From contig JAUVYZ010000044.1 in NCBI GenBank assembly GCA_030602845.1, positions 1 to 10,217 on the forward strand: a stretch of 10,217 nucleotides of DNA. The letters are read 5' to 3'. The number at the start of each line of letters is the position of its first letter. Within the stretch, counting starts at the first letter, position 1. The notes under the pieces were generated by a model, which did not search any database, was not told the DNA's origin, and was given only the letters and a program-made list of their open reading frames with translations. The position numbers and the translations under genes were made by a program. This document shows positions 6,111-10,217 of this stretch, in pieces. This DNA is from Phycisphaerae bacterium. Lineage in GTDB: Bacteria > Planctomycetota > Phycisphaerae > Sedimentisphaerales > Anaerobacaceae.

Positions 6111-7397
6111 TCACACCCGCCGGTCATACTGGGGAATCTTCATCAGTCCACCTTTTCGCAGCGCCGACTTATGCGCGATAATACCCGGCACGGTGTACGC
6201 CAGGGATTCATACACATCGATTGCAGGTCGGCGATTGTGAACTAAAGCGTCAATGAATTCGTGCGTCAGGAAGGTATGCGAGCCTTCGTGCCCGCTGTTA
6301 TGACGCAGCGGCTCCGGCAGCATATCAGTTTTCCACCATTCCGGCTGCTTGTAACGCTCGAAGTTCGGCGCCTTGCGAACAAACCCGGCGTCGTCCTTCT
6401 CCATCCGCTCTCCCGAGCGGATGATGACCGCCCCCATACCATTCGGGTGGGCCGCATAAAAGCTCATCTTGTCGCCTATCCACTGCGCCCGCTCGCAGCC
6501 CCGGTGGGCGCCCTTCCACCAGATGTTGACCCGAAACGCATTACCGCGATTGGTTCTGAACATCGCCGAGGCGTTCCAGAAAGGATTGCCGTACACGTTG
6601 TCTTTGAGGATGGGACTGTCGTCTCCCCAGCCGTGACATACCGCTTCCGTCAGGCGCTCGCCGGTGACGCCGACCAGTTGGCTCGTGCAATGCGTCGGGT
6701 AATGCATCGGCGCTACACCATACCGCCACGTCCGTTTGCCGCCCCGGAAGTAGAGCGATTCCAGCCCGGCGTGCTGGTACTCTGCCTCGCAGTAGTACAA
6801 ATCGCCGAACTTGCCCTGCCGGTATAACTTGCGGACCGAAATCGTGGGCTGCTGGTAGTAGCCGGTCTCGGCCATCATATAAGTCAGACCGTATTTCTTG
6901 ACCGTTTCCAGCAGCAGCTCGGCCTGCTCGATTGTCCCCCACGCCGCGGGGACAGCCGAGACCACGTGCTTGCCGTTTTTCATCGCCTCCACGGTGTGCT
7001 GTACGTGGAGCGGGCCGTCGGTAAAGATGGCCACTGCGTCGATATCTTTGTCAAGCACCAGTTCCTCAAGCGAGTTGTAGGCCTTTTGACAATTGTACAC
7101 CTTCATCAGCCGCTTGCGCCGGTCCTCACGCAGGTCACTAACGGCCTCGACGACACAGTCCGGGTGCTCGTGCCATTGAAAGGAGCATCCGAACCCTCCT
7201 CCCACGACCCCGATACGGACCTTCTTTGGCGCGGTGTTAACGGCTATCGCTGCTTGCCGCGCTAATACTGTTCCGGCAACGGCATAAGCGCTGCGCTTCA
7301 AAAAAGCACGCCGCGAATAATCTCTCGACTTATCACAGTTACTTTGGCCGATAACCTCTGATTTTGAAAGGGTTCCCTCGGCTGTCCTTTGAGCCAT
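6111..7397 (-). CDS. Tat-exported Gfo/Idh/MocA family oxidoreductase with AVP in place of EKP
   Basis: The product has 428 residues from ATG 7397. A twin-arginine signal, SRRAFLKRS (28-36), follows a long polar N-terminus and precedes a hydrophobic stretch ending near residue 52, so a folded, cofactor-loaded enzyme is probably exported. The Rossmann motif is GVVGGGFG (63-70). Where most relatives have EKP, this protein reads SAVPAAW (147-153), so the usual lysine is Val149. The C-domain keeps H236 in HYPTHCTSQLVG, and GERLTEAVCHGWGDD follows. The length is typical for this branch. AAGGAG at 7405-7410 sits 7 bases before ATG 7397 and only 1 base before the GTG at 7403, which decides the start. 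The triple-DUF1080 gene ends 53 bases upstream in the same direction, so an oxidation-plus-cleavage pair is plausible. The substrate is unknown. Confidence 0.85.
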   Translation of the reverse strand: MAQRTAEGTLSKSEVIGQSNCDKSRDYSRRAFLKRSAYAVAGTVLARQAAIAVNTAPKKVRIGVVGGGFGCSFQWHEHPDCVVEAVSDLREDRRKRLMKVYNCQKAYNSLEELVLDKDIDAVAIFTDGPLHVQHTVEAMKNGKHVVSAVPAAWGTIEQAELLLETVKKYGLTYMMAETGYYQQPTISVRKLYRQGKFGDLYYCEAEYQHAGLESLYFRGGKRTWRYGVAPMHYPTHCTSQLVGVTGERLTEAVCHGWGDDSPILKDNVYGNPFWNASAMFRTNRGNAFRVNIWWKGAHRGCERAQWIGDKMSFYAAHPNGMGAVIIRSGERMEKDDAGFVRKAPNFERYKQPEWWKTDMLPEPLRHNSGHEGSHTFLTHEFIDALVHNRRPAIDVYESLAYTVPGIIAHKSALRKGGLMKIPQYDRRV

Positions 7398-7404
7398 TTG
7401 CACA

Positions 7405-7410
7405 CTCCTT
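7405..7410 (-). promoter_or_regulatory. Ribosome binding site that fixes the start of the Tat oxidoreductase
   Basis: On the minus strand AAGGAG (part of AGGAAGGAG) lies 7 bases before ATG 7397. The in-frame GTG two codons earlier (7403) is one base from the site and is too close to be used. Confidence 0.75.
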
Positions 7411-7450
7411 CCTGATAGATGTAATCGAATAAGACTCTGACTTTTCTGTA

Positions 7451-9403
7451 TCAGTCAAATTGGACAAGTTCTTTTATATAAATGTTGGCAAATTGAACGC
7501 GGTCTCCGTGATGTTGCAGCGCAATGGCCCCGCGTTTGGGTAGTCCCGGAAGCCGGGCCCGGCGAATCACCGTTTTCCCATTCACTACGACGGTGACACG
7601 CTCACCAATGGCCGTAATCTCGAAGCGGTTCCATTGACCGACCCGCTTGTCTGCATTCAGGATGGGCGTCGCCGCCTTTCGCACTTCCGCAGACATATTC
7701 TTGTCCGTGCGATATCCCCAGATTTCACCCGAGCCAACCGGCCAGTTCCAGATATTGATTTGGCTTTTCGAGCTGCCGCGCAGGAAAACACCACTGTCCC
7801 CCGCATCGAGCACAGCGACAGTCAATCCTTTGCCGTTCGAATCAACAGCCTGCGAGCCGTCCGGAAGAATGACCGGTACGTGCTCAGTTCTGGGTTCGGC
7901 CGGGAGACGCCAATCCACGATAAGAATAAAATTCCCGAACTCTTCTTGCGTCCACAAGTTTTTGTCCTTCGCTTCGCTTTTGCCGTCGTAATCCAGAACC
8001 CAATTTTTCGCGCGCCAATGCCCTTCATTTCCTGCAACCTGCTTCCAACCGCGAAGGTCCAGCCCATTGTACAGCGAGCGAAAACCCTGCTCTTCCTTCG
8101 CAATCACATCAGCAGGCGGATTGGAGCCGGGCAGCTCACGAATACGAATGTTGCGGAAATGAACCTCGCTTCCCTCGGCTTCGAGACAGATATATCCTTT
8201 TCGCGGATTCAAGAGGGAGCCCCGAGTAACAACTTTGCCATTGACCGCTAAAGCAACGGTCCCATCTCGGCTTTCCACACGATAGTGATTCCACTGACCG
8301 GCTGGTTTGCATCTCCATTCACTTGGCAGAGAGCGCATCCCGCCGCCCGGGTGGGGCTTGTCCGGTTTCATAGTCGCACCGTGAATGGCAAACACATCGC
8401 CATGACTGGTATAATTTTCGGTGTTACGCCCATCGAGAATTTGTACCTCGATGGAACGGGTGAACGGCTGCCCCACAGCGGTCAATGCATCCGAGTGAAT
8501 GAATAGACCGGCGTTGCCCCGCTTTTTCATATGACGCCACTCCAGCTCCAGGATATAGTTTTCGTATTGTTTTTTGGTTCGCAGCACCCCAGTCGGAATT
8601 CCGCTGCAGATAATCATCCCATCCCGCACTGTCCACGTTTCCGGCGCGCAATTGACATTAACCCAGCCGTCAAGGTTCTTGCCATTGAATAGGGGCACAA
8701 ACTCCGTGTCACCTCTATCAAGCGGCTTTATCATAATGTTTCGCAGCGTGATTGTCCCCTTGAGGTTCTGAAACCCGATATGTCCTTTGAGTGGGCGCTT
8801 TGCCAGAGCAGGGCCCTTCTGCTGCCTCGCTTTGGTTTCACGGGACAGGTCGGCGTCGATTATCTTCTCACCGTTGAGCACGACCGTCACCCGGCTGCCC
8901 CGGGTCGTAATCTCCCACGAGTTCCACTGCCCGACCGGCTTAACGACATCCTTGCCAGCGGCAATCTCGTCGTAAATCGACCCCGTCCGCTGCTCAGGCC
9001 GAGACCGCCCACCGTAATAAACCTCCGCATCTACAACCTGAATCTCCATCGCTGTATAGGCTGGGTCTCCTTCGGGGGGAAACCGCAATCCTATACCACC
9101 GTTACTGCCCCTGCTGATTTTGGAGTCAAGCTTCAATACGAAGTCACCATACTGCCGCGGCGAGATAATCCACGTGCGCTTATTCAACCCGTAGAGAACG
9201 CCGCCTTCAATCCTCCACGGTGTCCCCTTGACCTTCTGCGGCGTGCGCACATTTGACCAGTCGCTGACCTTCCAACCCTCCAGGCTGTCGCCGCCAAATA
9301 AAGGCGCAAACCCATCGTCAGCCGCTCGTAAAGCGGTCGCGTTACCTGTGAGCATCGCATATCCCACGATGCCAATTAGAAAGAAAATATAGACCTGTTT
9401 CAT
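7451..9403 (-). CDS. Secreted protein with three DUF1080 (3-keto-disaccharide hydrolase) domains
   Basis: The product has 650 residues. A signal peptide (about 1-28, cut near LRAADD) is followed by three tandem DUF1080 (PF06439) domains at about 32-228, 235-423 and 440-647. Each opens with the family signature (FAPLFGGDSLEGW, FVPLFNGKNLDGW, FRSLYNGLDLRGW), has a central GQWN (158-161, 369-372, 589-592), a V..VNG strand and a closing F.NI.I.. strand. The family has a concanavalin-like sandwich fold and includes enzymes that cleave 3-keto-glycosides formed by Gfo/Idh/MocA dehydrogenases. Most members have one domain of roughly 200 residues, so three is long. The repeats are well diverged, so this is not a recent duplication. 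GGAGG lies 7 bases before ATG 9403. The gene is followed by the Tat oxidoreductase in a likely operon. Some domains may only bind glycan. Confidence 0.88.
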   Translation of the reverse strand: MKQVYIFFLIGIVGYAMLTGNATALRAADDGFAPLFGGDSLEGWKVSDWSNVRTPQKVKGTPWRIEGGVLYGLNKRTWIISPRQYGDFVLKLDSKISRGSNGGIGLRFPPEGDPAYTAMEIQVVDAEVYYGGRSRPEQRTGSIYDEIAAGKDVVKPVGQWNSWEITTRGSRVTVVLNGEKIIDADLSRETKARQQKGPALAKRPLKGHIGFQNLKGTITLRNIMIKPLDRGDTEFVPLFNGKNLDGWVNVNCAPETWTVRDGMIICSGIPTGVLRTKKQYENYILELEWRHMKKRGNAGLFIHSDALTAVGQPFTRSIEVQILDGRNTENYTSHGDVFAIHGATMKPDKPHPGGGMRSLPSEWRCKPAGQWNHYRVESRDGTVALAVNGKVVTRGSLLNPRKGYICLEAEGSEVHFRNIRIRELPGSNPPADVIAKEEQGFRSLYNGLDLRGWKQVAGNEGHWRAKNWVLDYDGKSEAKDKNLWTQEEFGNFILIVDWRLPAEPRTEHVPVILPDGSQAVDSNGKGLTVAVLDAGDSGVFLRGSSKSQINIWNWPVGSGEIWGYRTDKNMSAEVRKAATPILNADKRVGQWNRFEITAIGERVTVVVNGKTVIRRARLPGLPKRGAIALQHHGDRVQFANIYIKELVQFD

Positions 9404-9484
9404 CGCAAAACCTCCTTATATAAATTGTTATTCAGTAATCCTCGCCGCCTGTTTGTGGCGTTACTATTCCATCCCGATTCCCCT

Positions 9485-9547
9485 TTGTCGAGCATCGAGC
9501 ATCGAGCATCCACTTACCAATTACCAATCACCAATTACCAATCACCA
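9485..9547. repeat. Nine-unit heptad array grading from GCATCGA to ATTACCA/ATCACCA
   Basis: From 9492 the units read, in one unbroken 7-bp phase, GCATCGA x2, GCATCCA, CTTACCA, ATTACCA, ATCACCA, ATTACCA, ATCACCA; a weaker unit, TTGTCGA, precedes them at 9485. The GCATCGA and GCATCCA units are those of the array at 2026-2088. The array fills the spacer between the end of the partial oxidoreductase (9563) and the start of the triple-DUF1080 gene (9403). Apart from the ribosome binding site at 9411-9415, nothing else is visible in 9404-9484. Confidence 0.85.
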
Positions 9548-9562
9548 AAATAGTGTGTTTCT

Positions 9563-10217
9563 TCATATCAGTTCCGTTTGGCCGGGGACAGCTACCGGCC
9601 GCATCGCCAAATCGCCAAACTCATGTCTTGGCGGACTGAGGTCCAGCTTCGACGCATTCATCACCCAGTCCCACTTCAGTGCCCGTCCGGTATACGCGCT
9701 CATTCGGCCCATAATCGACGTCAGCGTACTTTCGGCAATGCGTTTGCCTTCGTTGAGCCGCTTTCCCTGGCGAATGGCCGTAATCTGGTCGGCATGTTGC
9801 TTTATCACAGGGCTGGGACTCGGCCCATCATATTTGAACGGCTTGGCGCCTTCAACAATGAAATTGCCGGAGTCAATATATGCCTTACCCTTTGTCCCGA
9901 CCACGCGCACGTCATGCCGATGGGTCACCTTGTCAATCTGAGCACCCATGTACTCAACGTGAACTCCATTGGGATACTCGTACTCAATCGCAAAATGGTC
10001 ATAAACGTTGCCATACTCCGGAGCGGTTCGTACCTGCCGACCACCCAGCCCAATGCACTGGACCGGATGTGCATCCAGCGCCCAGTTCATCCGGTCTAAG
10101 TCATGGACGTGCATCTCTACGATAAAGTCACCGCTAAGCCAGGTCAGAAACAGCCACCGCCGAAGATGCCACTCCATATCAGACCAGCCCGGCTGCCGCT
10201 CTCGCGTCCCCCCCGAC
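9563..10217 (-). CDS. Gfo/Idh/MocA family oxidoreductase, 3' part (cut by the window edge)
   Basis: The frame stays open to the right edge: upstream of ATG 10177 it continues as SGGTRERQPGWSD and joins MEWHLRRWLFLTWLSGDF. That reads as the start of the C-terminal domain of secreted planctomycete Gfo/Idh/MocA proteins, so the ATG at 10177 is internal and the Rossmann domain lies outside the window. Visible parts are HVHDLDRMNWAL, which carries the conserved His and Asp region, the beta-sheet segment DHFAIEYEYPNGVHVEY, and VVGTKGKAYID. The end, IKQHADQITAIRQGKRLNEGKRIAESTLTSIMGRMSAYTGRALKWD, is typical of this branch. The cofactor motif and signal cannot be checked here. It is the first of three oxidoreductases in the same direction and is separated from the DUF1080 gene by the 159-bp spacer with the heptad array. 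Confidence 0.88.
   Translation of the reverse strand, partial: SGGTRERQPGWSDMEWHLRRWLFLTWLSGDFIVEMHVHDLDRMNWALDAHPVQCIGLGGRQVRTAPEYGNVYDHFAIEYEYPNGVHVEYMGAQIDKVTHRHDVRVVGTKGKAYIDSGNFIVEGAKPFKYDGPSPSPVIKQHADQITAIRQGKRLNEGKRIAESTLTSIMGRMSAYTGRALKWDWVMNASKLDLSPPRHEFGDLAMRPVAVPGQTELI

Noticed and set aside
6261..6827. 188-codon plus-strand open frame
   Set aside because: It is antisense to the intact Tat oxidoreductase and resembles nothing I know.
7398..7403. GTG start for the Tat oxidoreductase
   Set aside because: It lies one base from the AAGGAG site; ATG 7397 has the right spacing of seven bases.
7634..8251. 205-codon plus-strand open frame
   Set aside because: It is antisense to the triple-DUF1080 gene, whose three domains are unambiguous.
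10175..10177. ATG 10177 as the start of the last oxidoreductase
   Set aside because: The frame remains open to the window edge, and the upstream residues (RERQPGWSD) continue the family sequence. The gene is cut by the window, not short.

Overview
The window looks like a chromosomal piece from a planctomycete, most likely of the Phycisphaerae type, probably assembled from an environmental sample. This rests on three things: secreted Gfo/Idh/MocA oxidoreductases next to DUF1080 and DUF4091 proteins, a style common in Planctomycetota; heptanucleotide arrays of the GCATCGA type between genes; and a CAAACCCAA-rich dispersed sequence at the left edge. The placement is an inference from protein style and was not tested by any search.

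Layout. Bases 1-286 hold the CAAACCCAA repeat, a GC hairpin and the leader of a plus-strand gene for a secreted DUF4091 glycosidase-like protein (287-1975). It converges on a long minus-strand block across a short spacer with a 7-bp tandem array (2026-2088). In its direction of transcription (right to left) the minus block reads: the 3' part of a Gfo/Idh/MocA oxidoreductase (9563-10217, cut by the window edge); a spacer with a second heptad array; a secreted protein with three DUF1080 domains (7451-9403); a Tat-type Gfo/Idh/MocA oxidoreductase (6111-7397); two small membrane proteins in AT-richer DNA (5703-6041, 5267-5638), each preceded by the same 26-bp repeat; a leftover oxidoreductase 3' end (5163-5267); a second exported Gfo/Idh/MocA oxidoreductase (4055-5074); and a secreted glycoside hydrolase resembling the GH101/GH129/DUF5696 group (2094-4022).

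How the genes may work together. Gfo/Idh/MocA enzymes can oxidise a sugar hydroxyl to a ketone. DUF1080 (PF06439) is the 3-keto-disaccharide hydrolase family, which cleaves the glycosidic bond after oxidation. A locus with three oxidoreductases, a triple-DUF1080 protein, a probable retaining glycosidase and a DUF4091 protein therefore reads as a periplasmic or surface glycan-degradation locus that pairs conventional hydrolysis with the oxidise-then-cleave route. No SusC/SusD pair, transporter, sulfatase or regulator is present, so the substrate cannot be named. The GH101/GH129 resemblance hints at alpha-linked N-acetylgalactosamine glycans only weakly.

The least ordinary part is 5163-6158. 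Two small membrane ORFs with repeated leaders sit between an intact oxidoreductase 3' end and a near-identical 34-bp second copy of part of that 3' end. This suggests insertion, duplication or deletion inside the glycan locus. No tRNA, rRNA, CRISPR array, transposase or integrase was seen.
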